In this document: piece after piece, positions 44,990 to 56,900 of the stretch
Position numbering within the stretch: position 1 is the first letter of the stretch
How the letters are laid out: each line of letters opens with the position of its first letter
Assembly (NCBI GenBank): GCA_019914995.1
Contig: CM034128.1
Location: forward strand, 1,552,501 to 1,616,500
Origin: Acanthochlamys bracteata
Lineage: Eukaryota; Streptophyta; Magnoliopsida; Pandanales; Velloziaceae
Reading direction: 5' to 3'
Length of the DNA: 64,000 nucleotides
The notes under the pieces: generated by a model
What the model was told of the DNA's origin: nothing
Database searches by the model: none
Seen by the model: the letters and a program-made list of their open reading frames with translations, nothing else
Translations under genes and position numbers: made by a program

Positions 44990-46659
44990 AGGTTATAGCT
45001 CTATTCAGCTCAGGCAACGTTCGTTGGACTCGAACAGAGATGAGAGAGAGAGAGAGAGAGGTGGTATTGAGGGAGGGGTTACTGTGTTTGCACTGTTGAT
45101 CTACAGAGCAAGAGTTGATTGTAGGCACTTCGAGGCTTTCTTAAAAAAGAGAAGTGATTTCTTGTAATGGAATGACTCAATTGACCTGCTCAAGATATAT
45201 GTCTTTTCAAACTTTTGTTAATTTGTTTTTAGGATAAAAAGGAAATAGAGTTATATGTAACTACAAAATGCGAATAATGTTTATTCAGTTAAGAAAGTTA
45301 TGCTTCTTAAATCAATTCGATTTTAAAGTTGTATAACCTACTTCTATATTCTATCCCAAAACAAAACACAAGCTTAGAGTCTAAAAATTCTCAATAAAGT
45401 AACAAAATTTTACTTTTAGTATTGTCCTTTTGGGAGGCTATGCATTGGATTGAAACTTGAAAGTGAGTTAGATGAACATGCTCACAGCATTGGCTTGCAA
45501 AGTTAGTGATTATTAATTAGTTTAGAAAGAAAGAAGAGGTAGCCAACCCAGCCCACCCGGATCCCTGTGTGGCTACGTACATTGCATGTTCAAAAAAGCC
45601 TGAGATTGGTACATCACGTGTCCGGCAAAGGAAGTGCACACGACAAAAGATTTGAATGAAAACAAATATTTTCAAAGGCGTTCTGGGAAAGTACGATGAG
45701 GACTTGTTGGAAAGTCGAGCTCTAATCACTCCCCTCTTCTTCTTCTTCGGTTCTTGCTACCTCCCCATTGATCATTGATGTAACCACACTATGCTACATG
45801 TAAAAGCTCTATCCAAAACATCGAAGGAAAAAAAAAACCAAGAAAGAACAACAACATTGAAGGAGCTGAATAAATGGACCTATCGATATTTTGCCTCTTC
45901 TATTGAAGCACCAAGCAACGCCTCAACATGACCACAGGAATTGAAGTTATTGTAGTTTGATTGTCGTCAACTTATCACCATTTTGGTATCAACAACAGAA
46001 CCATAAGCATTGTTTCTGCTTCACATACACAGGCACGTACACGCAAAAAAAGAATAATGTCCCCAAACTACTCATCTCATCCATCTCCATCTTGACTTAA
46101 CCATTCTAATTCCTTGTTTTCAGTTATCTTCTTCTATTAGTGATTTAAAGGTAAGACGTAAGTTGTTAACTTCACATCCCTAGTTCATTCATTCAAAGTC
46201 ATGTTTCCAGTAGTCTACCTATCTACGGTCACTGCTCTGTGTGAAAGGTTAATAAAGCTCTTGCTAGTTGATGCAGCAGTAGGAGCAGAGAGAGGAGAGA
46301 GCAGAGGAGTCAGTCCTAGGACTTGAATTGTATTGTGTTGGCATTTGCCTTGCACAGTGAACGAGATGTTTTCTGTTGCCTGCTTTACGCATGCCAGGGC
46401 CATGCTGGCGATTCGCATCCAGACAATTAACTACAAAGTTAGAACTGCAAGAAGAGCAGTGAACAGTCGTGTTTCACCATGGCCGCCGCACTCGCCCTCT
46501 ACTCTTGCTATCAGACACGTTCATGAGCATCACATCTATCAATCAGCTGGTCAGTTGATAGCTGCATCCGCATCAGTAGGGCAAAACAACCTAAATCTAA
46601 TTGAATTGAATTTAACTAAAGCTTTCTTTCATTACCTTTTTCTTTACTGAACGATTTTC
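44990..46659. other. LEAFY leader and upstream region
   Basis: Contains the LFY 5' leader with a GA microsatellite (45041-45060) and then intergenic sequence presumably holding LFY control elements. I see no coding exon and no repeated element. Open frames around 46215-46650 show no clear coding signal on either strand; they might include further, unrecognisable 3' relics of the LRR gene. Confidence 0.4.
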
Positions 46660-48675
46660 TCATTGATGCCAGCCAACAAGCGACTTCCCCTCTCTTTCCT
46701 TCTCGTCTGTTAGAAAACATGAAAATAGACTCCAACAAGTGACTGAAGAAAGACATTTTTCAGTTATGCAACAAACAGAGACCTGCATGGAAATATTCTG
46801 TAACGAGAAACACAGTCGATAGAAGAAAATACGACCAGACAGATGTTCCATGCTCTCCCTCATATAAACAATATTCATGCCCTAAAAATGGAAGCGCAGC
46901 TTTAACTAATGCACAATGACAATTTTATTTGCAAAAAAGATTGAAGAAAGGAGAATGATGGCAATCTCACCAACACCAATACAAATATTGAACCAGCTGT
47001 ACAGAAAAATAAATGGAATATCAATTATTATAAGAAATTTAAATAATACAAAATTGAAACTGTACAAAATGAACTTATATGCAGAACCCAGACACTATTT
47101 GCACTATGGCTAGATGAGATATCCTTCTTCCTGAATTAAGCCCCTCGATTGTTGCAAGAAACTTGAGCACACATCATTATTGTCACTTCAAAAATGTAGC
47201 TGATTTGCATTCAACGAATCTGTTTTCAAGGTGATTTTGCTTGGAACACTTGCAATATCAGATTATATGAGAAATGCTATATGCTCCTGATCTGAAGATC
47301 ACTTCAACTAGCCAGGTCAAGTTCCTACCAAATAGATAGTGGGATGTTAGACATTTCACTCTTTTTTCACAGAAAACCTTACATGTCTGTAGTGCCTCAC
47401 ATAAGACGAACAAACATCATCATAGCCAATAAGTTCCAACACAAGTATCTCCCAAATACAAGTTTCATTAACTTTACAGCGTCTACAAACTTGCAAACTT
47501 GCAATTTGTTCTATAGATAATGAAAGTGATCTGTTCTTTCATTAATTATAGCCCCGCATTGAACAGTTTCCCTCTGGAAACTAAACAAATTGTATAGTAT
47601 AAGTAATATAGGAAAAGACCTAAAATGGAAGTCACCTGTCCATTATACTAAAGGACTTGATAAAAAGAGCTTATTACATGGTTATTACCTAGCAGAGACT
47701 ATTAAATCAGAATATGAACTAGCACGATCATTGTACATACGAAAGTGGATAAACCAACCTCAAATGACATACCTGAATAGTCATATTGCTGAAATAACAA
47801 AATTGAGTGTACGAACATCCATATGTCTAAGCTCCATGCACAAGCTTCTCAAACGATTCAACCGGACCTGCAAGCTGCCAAACAAATGCCTCTGGTCGAT
47901 TCTTGAAACTATAAAAAACTCTAAAAATGAAGATATCAGCACTAAGTGCATTTTATTTAAAAGACGACTACGAGAGACCCTTTGAGAAGATAGATGAGTA
48001 AAGAAGTCTACATGAAAACCCCTCAAATACTGTACCCAAACCCAACCATAACTTCACTGATTTCATTAATCCTACAAAGTCCAAGCTCAGGTGATTCCTG
48101 CTAAGGTCAAAAAAGATAAATTTAAAAGGACTGAAGCTTCAGTCATCATACATTAAACCTCTATGTGGTGCATGATTGAGATTCGTATATAGCTATTTAA
48201 AAAGGTTGCAGCTCCCTTCAGGTGTTTAATAAATAAGACATGACATAATGGAAGAAACTAGCACTTGGGAGGATACAAAGCATGCCACAGAAATCACAAG
48301 ACAGATTGATACCTTAAGTTCTTGAATAATCATCTTAAGAAGCATGCCTGTGACCCACTGACCCTTTAAGATAAGAAGCATGGCAAAGAATGAAGATCTA
48401 ATTGGTGAGGACAATCTAAAGTATCCCATCCTAAAAGAACTGAGGACAATCTAAAGCTATCCCATCCTAAAAGAACCACGGAAATTGAAGGAATCACTTC
48501 TTTCATAAAACAGATCCAAGGTTAACTAAATAAACACAATGAACAGATTCCTCACAGTTTTTAAAAGTGGTCAAACCTGCAATAATTGCTTGAACAAAGT
48601 TCCTTCGAGCTCATCAGGTTGAATTTACTAAACTGAGGCCTTGCGAACTTGTGGAAGCTTGTATATATGAATCAT
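46660..48675 (-). pseudogene. Decayed 3' exons of the LRR/STK11IP-like gene
   Basis: Downstream of the gene's current stop are exon-like relics in gene order. (a) 48577-48697: the +1 frame reads CPDEDSMNDSYIQASTSSQG, then TGA, and after another shift DELEGTLFKQLLQ up to a GT donor. (b) 48097 leftward: after an AG acceptor, LCRINEISEVMVGFG, then TGA, then in another frame FTHLSSQRVSRSRLL. (c) 47827-47908: after an AG acceptor, RPEAFVWQLAGPVESFEKLV, then TAG. (d) 46783-46881: an AG-to-GT bounded block, one frame reading VYMRESMEHLS...CFSLQNISMQ. From memory these line up with successive C-terminal segments of plant STK11-interacting-protein-like sequences. With stops and shifts in several pieces, the region cannot encode the usual C-terminus. 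Confidence 0.55.
48406..48476. repeat. 35-bp tandem duplication
   Basis: Tgaggacaatctaaag...cctaaaagaac at 48406-48440 is repeated at 48441-48476 with one inserted base. It lies in an intron-like part of the decayed 3' region. Confidence 0.85.
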
Positions 48676-51600
48676 TCATAGAATCTTCATCAGGACAGAT
48701 TTCCCTTTGAAATCTTCACTAGTGTTAAATTTCAAATTCCTGTTAGGCTCCCTAGAATTTGGTTCACATTCACCAAAAGTTTCAGAAAGAGAAATAACTC
48801 TTCTGATCTTCCTTTTACCCTTGTTTTTTACCACTCCATCAATATTTTGAATTGTGTGGTCACCAATGTGGCAGCTATCAGCATCTTTGCTCTTGTGTGT
48901 CATAGTAAAAGAAATTCTATTTTGAATGGATAAATCTTTTCCTTGGCTTGTTTCTGGAACCTCGCTGGAGTTGCTACAGCATGTGCCATTAAGAATCATT
49001 GTTGTATCATTCTGTTCATCTTGCTGACCAACTTCATGAAAGCTGTCACCCATGTAACTGCTATGCCCCACAGACTCTTGGCTTTCAGAAAGGGAATCTT
49101 CCTCTCTACATGAACCGCCATCACTTGAACTTGTCTCACTATCTGATTCTATTACTGACTGTGACTCAGCTAGCTGCAAGAACTCTTCCTCTAAATTCAG
49201 GCGGCGATGTAATATGTCTTCACGATATTGTGGAGGTGAGCGACTATCGATTGAGGAGGAGCTTGATAGCATGATCTCCTCAATGGCAGTTAAAGGTGCT
49301 GAAAGAAGCGTTCTTTCGTTATCACATTCCTTGACTGCTGAGGAATTATGATGAGAAGAACCTTTTATGTCGGAAGGATGAAAGTCTTTCCTTTTTCTGA
49401 AATTGTCTCTCATTACTGCTCGGGCATCATTTGCCAAAGACGCAACAGCTTTCAACTTTTTGTGAATGTAAGGAACATCGCCATCATCAATGGGAATATC
49501 TCTCTCATTATTGCTAAAAGATTCGTCGCGGTCAGAAATGTTTGATTTGCTAGAATTTTGATCAGCATCTTGCAGATATGTGGAGCTTTCTCCATGATCG
49601 TTCTGACCTTTCCTTTGTTTCTTGAGCTTTACTTTACTTGAATCTGTTACAAATGCAGCCTCCTTAAGGCCAGCATCGTTATACAAGGAAGGATGGTCCA
49701 TCCATTCCTTAAATTCACGCAACCAAGAAATGGGTCCTTCCTTCTTCATAAATTTGACTCTATTTATCAGATCCATTATTTCTGATTCACAATTGGAAAT
49801 CCCACTTGCATCTTTCTTGGCACTATCACTATCAAATGAGAATGAATCTTCATTTAGTGCATCTGAGCAAAAAGATCTACAATGCTCATCGTCCTCAATA
49901 AAAGCAAGCCGAGAATTCTTCGTCTGTACATGTTAAAGTAGATAAATTATTATATCGAATACAATACTCTACAGACTCCAGATCTTCCTCCAAGAGAGAG
50001 AAAGAGAGTCGCACTCAGTTACATATTATTAAATACAAAATTATGTTCCTACCTTTTTTCTGTTTGAAGTGTTGCCATCTGCAACACTACCCTCAGCAGG
50101 AACATAAAACCCATAGCCAGCAGGTTGCCTTTGCCTACTTGCGATAATAATACGCCTCTGCCAATACTCTCTTGTACTAATCCCCTTTTCATCAAGTTTC
50201 AGCTGGAAGGCACAAAATGTAAATAAGACATATTTCTTCGATATAAACTAATCTGGACAGTTCCAAGTACATCAACAAGAATCACAAGCAAGATTTCACA
50301 TAAATAAATGAGAAAACAAAGTTTGATGCCTGAAAAGTATCGCATACCTTATAAGGATGTATAAAAAAGCTAAAAACAATGGACCTGTACCACCGTGCAC
50401 AGCAAATTGGATTTCCTTCCAACCATATCCTCTCTAGATGAGGCAGCCCAACCAGTATCTCCAACTCCAAGAAACTAGATATGATATTATAAGAAAGGTC
50501 CAGCCCTTGAAGGGACTTCAAATTCTCAAGCCCATGCAATTTAGATAGAGCATTATTCCTCAAAACGAGTTTGACAATAGTAGTTGAAACCTGTAGACAC
50601 AAGTGGAAATATATAATATCCATAGTTAAAAGCCACTAGAAACATCATCTGTAAAATATCAAGACTTTAGTTCCATCATACATCTTCCAAAATCAATAAC
50701 AAGCTTAAACTCAAGGAAAGGTACAGGGTTCTTTGGTTTCATTTTGTATGCCGAGAACCAACAAAATTTAGAGGGAATAGTTGCAGCAAAACAAAGGCGT
50801 CACTAACCAAGTGCCAAAACAGACTTGTAAGCCAAAGCATGACAAGGGACCAAGCCAAGTATAGATAAATTAACAACTGAAATAGGGAATGACCATAGAA
50901 AAGAACATGAATCTGTATGCATGAAGTTGACGTATATGTATGGTGCAGCGCAACTTATCAGAACACCTAGATCCCACAGATAGTTGAAACTGGCTTCACC
51001 TAACCCAGGGGTAGGTATCGATTTTTGTCAGATGTAGAGAATAGAGAAGAGCACACTGATAAAAAAAGTCTTAAGTATTAAAACAACCAACTGACAAGCA
51101 AACTAGAACTATGCTAAGCTTAAGAAAATCTAACTAGAACTACGACATATTAATGAGAAAATCCTGTAGACAAAGATAAGACAAAGCAAAAGAAAGAACC
51201 ATGAGGCAGAAGTTGAAGAACAAGCAGCTCCACACCAACTTTTAAGGGTCGAATTTATGAGGCAGGATAACCATTCCCCAGAAAACACCTTCCCAATATT
51301 CATGTCATCATGTCCATGTATGTACAAGAACAAAATAACACCATCACCTTCTTCAATTTTATTAGAAACATATGAAGACTCTATAAGACATCAGAATATC
51401 CAAAAAATATTTTGAGTAAACGCTTGTATGTAAATTATAAAAGTAAAGCCAAACCAAATATCGAAATAGTTTTCAAACAAGTGCTAAGTTTATTATGTGA
51501 ATCGCATTTTGTAATTTGAACTCCAGAACTCAAAATAACAGAATTAACAACATTGAAGTTGAAACTTCATATTATTTTAGAAGCACAAGCTCATTATAAC

Positions 51601-53141
51601 TTTCAAATGACAGTAGTAGAAGACAAACTAAGAGCAGAAACATGTAAACAATCGATGGATTCATTACCTTAGAAAGTGATGATATTGTTCGCAAGTGATT
51701 GAAACCTAGATCCAGATGTTTCAATTTACTGCTCCGGCGAAGGTTATCCACCTTTTCAAGCCTATTCCTACTTAGATCGAGAGTCTCTACCACAGGTAGT
51801 AGTTGCAGCGACTCATCCATAAGAACCAAACCGTTGGAGGCGCATGAGACAAAGGACAACCGTGTCCATGCAGGTGAGTCTTTTATGTCAGCAATTCTAC
51901 TGGCAAATACGTGCCTGAGGGCATCCTGAGTTAGCCCACCAAACAAGTATAAGAGCAAGAGCAAGAACAAGGGGAAATAGCATGCATTCTCTATGAACTA
52001 AAACTAAAATGCACCATATACTTGTTCAAATGTTGAAGAGATTAGAATTCAAAAGACTTAAAGTACCAATTGTATTTTTATTAAGTGACAAGATCGGATG
52101 TGATTTCTTCATCAAGCACAAAAGCAGAAAAAAACAACACTTACCTTATAATTTGTATCATCGGAGGCACTCTCAAAAATAGAGTACAAAAGACACAAAG
52201 GTAAACTTACTTCCAAAATAACGAAACAATTCGTCCCTTTCATGTTCTTCAGGAAATAATATGCGAATGCTAATGGTGTAAAAGAAGACAAAATGCAGAA
52301 ATTAATATCACCTGAAAATATCTTCATCCATAAGTCCAATGTTCAACTATCTCAGCGATCTCATAACAGGATTCCGTCTATAAAGACCAAATTTACAAGC
52401 TAGTACCAACATGCAAACGCGTGAACACCAAACATCACCAGAATTTTCCACCTTCAAAGGACATTATCATTCTCCGTAAGTTACTAGCTCCTTGCATCTC
52501 ACAACTAGCAACACAAACTCATTTTCTCCAAGAAGGGATTGACGGATTAAAATAAAAGTCTACATCTGAAGCCATTTATACTATTTGCAGATAAAAGCTC
52601 AATAAGTGCATGGAGAACAAACCTAAAAGATCAATTAATCAAAATGATAACCATGGCAACTCCATTAACATCACAATTCTTAATAAAAAACAGAACTCAC
52701 AGTTGAATTGTGGCAGACGAGTTTCTCGATCGTTCCGCTCAATTCGAGAAGCCCTCGTGCTGCGGAAGTCGATAGATCACACCCTCTCAACTCGAGAACA
52801 CGCAACCTCCCAAACCCGATCAATGACAACGGCGTTGGATCTCTTCCCGGCGGTGGTAACACCGACACAACCTTCAATGAACCAAGCAATCCAAGGATTC
52901 TCCGCAACTGCTCTAGCGCTCGGTGGTCCCCGAGATCAGAAACGTAAGCACGGAAGTAATCAACAGGCGCAGAAGATAATAAAGAGTCGAGCTCTTTCAA
53001 CGAGTCTAGACGTGATTGAACGTAGTGAAGACCTGCTGGGTTGAGCCGGAGCGTTATCGAACCATCGAGTAGTTGGTCTGCGTTCCGGTCTACGAACCGA
53101 ACCAACGAGTCTAAGTAACGGTCGCCGGTGACCACCGCCAT
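48676..53141 (-). CDS. Leucine-rich-repeat protein, plant STK11IP-like, C-terminally truncated
   Basis: Five exons on the minus strand: 52701-53141, 51668-51925, 50348-50590, 50053-50202, 48676-49923, giving 779 residues. The N-terminal region (DRYLDSLVRFVDRNADQLLD) leads to LRRs at about 165-300 with the SDS22-like pattern: LPVVETLDLSRNRLEKVDNL, LKHLDLGFNHL, LVLRNNALSKLHGL, LERIWLEGNPICC. Then come WYRSIVFSFFIHPYK, YWQRRIIIASRQRQ, a conserved EGPISWLREFKEWMD block and a long Ser/acidic low-complexity tail with a basic KGKRKIRRVISLSE patch. Plant proteins of this type, named after human LKB1-interacting STK11IP, usually run to about 1,100 residues; function in plants is unknown. Here a frame change near 48697 brings a stop at 48676-48678, and downstream exons are decayed. 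It is either expressed as a truncated protein or becoming a pseudogene. Confidence 0.8.
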
Positions 53142-53968
53142 AGCTGCAACTCTGTTGAATCAATGAAGAAGAAGATTGGTTGAATCATGGAATGGGGCGA
53201 AGGTGAAGTATGCCATTGATGAAGGTTTGCAGAGAAGAAGAAAATAAATGAGTTGATTGATTTTGATTTTAAGCAAGCGATGAAATCATTGAAATGTCGC
53301 TCTCGGTGTTGTTGTTGTGTTGTCGCGGGTAGAGAAAAGGTCGATTGATTAACGTGCTGCGCTGGCCGTGTTTAACTTGGAAGAAGAACACGATGGATAA
53401 ATTTGGTTTTGCTTGTAACTTGGGTCACGAACTGAGAACAGATTCGTTAATGGGATGAACATGTAAATTGTAGCAATCATTTAATTTACGTAATAGAACC
53501 ACTAAATTACATTTTAACAAAGGGGGCCTTAAAGGTTTTTAAAATATATTGATGGTCTGAAAATGGTAAACTTTCATTTACGCAATCTTTAAGCACCGAC
53601 GAGCCCAGTGTGGGCCCAACAACTGTTTTTGCTACGCTTTCGCATATAAAGGAGTCGTGATAGTCTGAAATCGTTCTGCAGATTCCACGAGGCAAACTAG
53701 CTTGGCAACTGCATCTTAGGCAAGAGAACGCTAATGCCAAACATGAAGTTACTAGCCTGAAAATTGCAAAACGATTCTACTCGGATAAAAAAGAAAATAA
53801 GGGACTCGTTTGTAAGTTAGTGGCTAATTGCTAATGTAGTTAATTAAGATAATAATTGCAGGTCCTAATGCCGCGCGCAATCTTTCCCGGTTCTCACTCA
53901 TCTGAATCCCCAAATCGAAAGTTTCAGAAACCCTAAATTTTGATTTCATCCAGTCTAGATCCCAGGAG
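53142..53968. promoter_or_regulatory. Shared divergent promoter between the LRR and NAC genes
   Basis: The two start codons face away from each other, 827 bases apart, so this interval contains both leaders and promoters. A palindromic site II element, TGGGCCCA, sits at 53611-53618, near the middle, and could serve both directions. No TATA box is obvious for either gene. Shared use is inferred. Confidence 0.4.
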
Positions 53969-56900
53969 ATGTTGCCGACGGAAGACGATGATCTCGATAG
54001 ATGCCCTCTATTCCTGCGGAAGCGTCTCCCTTCGTCTTCCCTCCTCCTCTCTCCCTCCGCCTCCGTGAGCTGCCCCATTTTTTTCTGCTTTCTTAGTCAG
54101 TCGAAGATAGTTTTCTTGCAATCTGTTATGATTACGTCTTTGGTATTCAGACAAGTATGATCTTTTCATTGGTATTGACTCAAGATTCGGTTGTTTTGAA
54201 ATTTGGTACTGTCACATGTTTTGTTAATCAGACAAGGAATTATGTTTAGCTGATTAGGGGCCTGTTGCGGACCTGCATTGTGTGTTATTGAAATAGAGTT
54301 ATGACTTGGATATTGTTTCTGATATGTAATTTTGGTTAATGTCGATTTATCGCGAAGCAATCGAAAGAGTTTCCTAGTGCCTGCACAAGGTTGAGTTATA
54401 ATTGCTTTGAGTTTCGTAATTAGAATAAAGACTTCTTACGAATTAATACACAACAAAACGGCGTGTGGGTTAAGTTCATGAAAATCAGAGTAACTGATCT
54501 CCAGAAAGTGTTGTTACACAACTTTTTTGATACTGTGAGTAACCAAAATGATAAAAGAATTATTATACCAACATTTGAGAGCACTTTGTCTAAACTCTAT
54601 TACCGGATGGACCCTAAAATGGTCTTTCTTTTTTAAAGTGACGTCACTAAAATGATTGAATTATGCTCACATAGTGCCTGTTGATGTGGATCCTCAAGAA
54701 GGAAGACCAGGAGATGGTCCAGTAACCTTGGATTTTGATATATAACTTCTTATAATCTCAACTGGTTCTATTACTAAATTCTCTGAATTTTGTTCATCCA
54801 AAGTATTGGTCAGTTTTCCTATTTTTCTTCTCTTCTGACCTTTTATGTAAATAAAGTTCAAGCCCATTGTTTTTTCTTATAATAGCAAGTGATTGTTCCA
54901 TTATATTAAGCTAAACTTAGCTAGAGATTCATGGATGATTTCAAGATTTTAATTTTGTTTAGATGGCTATTGTTAGTTTGCAGGAAAATTAAGGATATTT
55001 GGAGAACCTACCATTGCTATAAACCTACCTACCACTACCTGTTGAATACTACCTACTAGACCAAGTATTGGAAAACCGATATCAGGATTGGTTGACAAGG
55101 AGTTTAATAAACTAAATATCAAATTTTTTGCATATGTTATATTTGAACCTTAACAACGTTTTGGATTGAACAATAATTGTAGTATTGAAAATTTATTTAG
55201 GACTTTTGATGTGTTTTCTATTGAGATTTTATTAATTATATAATATAAATGAGATTAGGTATAAGGGTTTTTTAAAAATACCACTCAGTGTTTGTCTTAT
55301 TCGATAGTGCATCCTACTGGTTCGATACCAGCATAATCGCTTATAGTCTAATACATGGTTGGAACTTGTGTAGTAATATATGGTTTCCAACTTAATCCCA
55401 GGTTGGGTGTAGATGTTGCTTCAGTTGAGCTTGACTCGGTCATAATCACGTTTTTTATTGTCCGACGTGATAATAGAGATGATTGATGGTTCACACTTCA
55501 TTCAAGTAATGTTGGTATTATGTCCAGTTTTGCCATCATAATTTTGTATGCTTTTCCAGCAATTTAAAATTTGCTTTGGTATAAAAAGTACCTTGGAAAT
55601 CTTTGGTTTTTTTGTTAATAGTTATATATTATAAGATGCTTCATGACTTATTGTGATGCAAATTGGCCATATACTAGTTATAGTTTATATTCAAATGGTT
55701 TTGTAGCTTTGTTTCCTTGTAGGACTTCCCTGGATTACCTAGGGGAGTAAAGTTTGATCCGAGTGATGAAGATCTAGTATGGCATTTACTTGCAAAGGTT
55801 GGGAAAGGAGACTCTCATCCTTTAATCAATATGTTCATAACTTCTCTTGAAGGAAGTATTGCAATTGAGGACATTTTACCTCAGAAGCTCCCAGGTAATT
55901 TTAGGAACTGGGCTTGAACTTGAAAACTTGTGTTGGCTTTTTCTTTAAATTACTGAAACTTGGTGATACTTAGGTGTTAAGCAGGATGGGAGTGTATCTT
56001 ATTTTTTCCATAGAAGAAAGAAAACATTTAACCGTAACACCCAGACCCAATCAAATACGAAAAATGTTAACATGGAAATAATCTGCTGGCAAGGAATTGG
56101 AAAGAAGATAGAAGTAAACGTTGATGGGAAGTTTAGAGGATTCAAGAAAAAACTAGTTCTATACTCCAGTGGCGAATGTAGCAAACTTGAGAGAACTGAT
56201 TGGGTGATGCATCAGTACAATGTACAGGAAGGAGAGGATGAGCAAGGCGACATAGCAATATCCAAGATATTTTATCAGCAAGTTTCCCAGAAGAAGAACA
56301 AGGTACTGCAGAATTTAACTTTTAATGGACAAAAAGAGGGCACATTTTTACCTGAGAGACTTGGCCAGTCACATCATGGAACAACCCCTAAACTTGGCAG
56401 TACTTTATCACCATCATTTGCTCAGGTATGTATCTTGTTAAAATTTGCCTTTTTGCTATATATAATTTAGAATGCCTACTAGATTAAAACTTCACTGACT
56501 TGTGCCCTTTGAATGAAGTACAAGCAAGTCTTGACTTTTGCATTCTGATTAAATTGAGTGGTAACTCCTTTTTATATCTCATAGGTTATTGGTAGATATC
56601 TTCTAAGCTATAATTAATGTGAGGTATAATTTGTGCTTCAGTATCTATCTAATTGTTCACTTTGCAAGTCATTGCTGGCATTGGAATGTATGAGTAGTGG
56701 TGAATCAATGAATATATTATCATAAGAAAGCTTCTTAGCATTGAGCATTTTAAGATGAGAAGTGACAGTGATTCTAAGTTGGATTCTGGCAAGATGGCTA
56801 CACTTCAACAAGGCAAGAATCTCAGGATGCAATATTAAGAAAATAATGATGAGGCAGAGAAACAACATCACTAGTGCATTAGATGATTGTGGAAATTTTT

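Noticed and set aside
47590..47985. 131-codon plus-strand frame between LEAFY and the LRR gene
   Set aside because: The opposite strand carries splice-bounded relics fitting the LRR gene; the plus-strand frame has no promoter, splice or family support.
55319..55330. tRNA-like T-loop sequence GGTTCGATACCA
   Set aside because: No acceptor stem, D-arm or anticodon arm can be placed at the right distances; it lies in the NAC intron and is a chance match.
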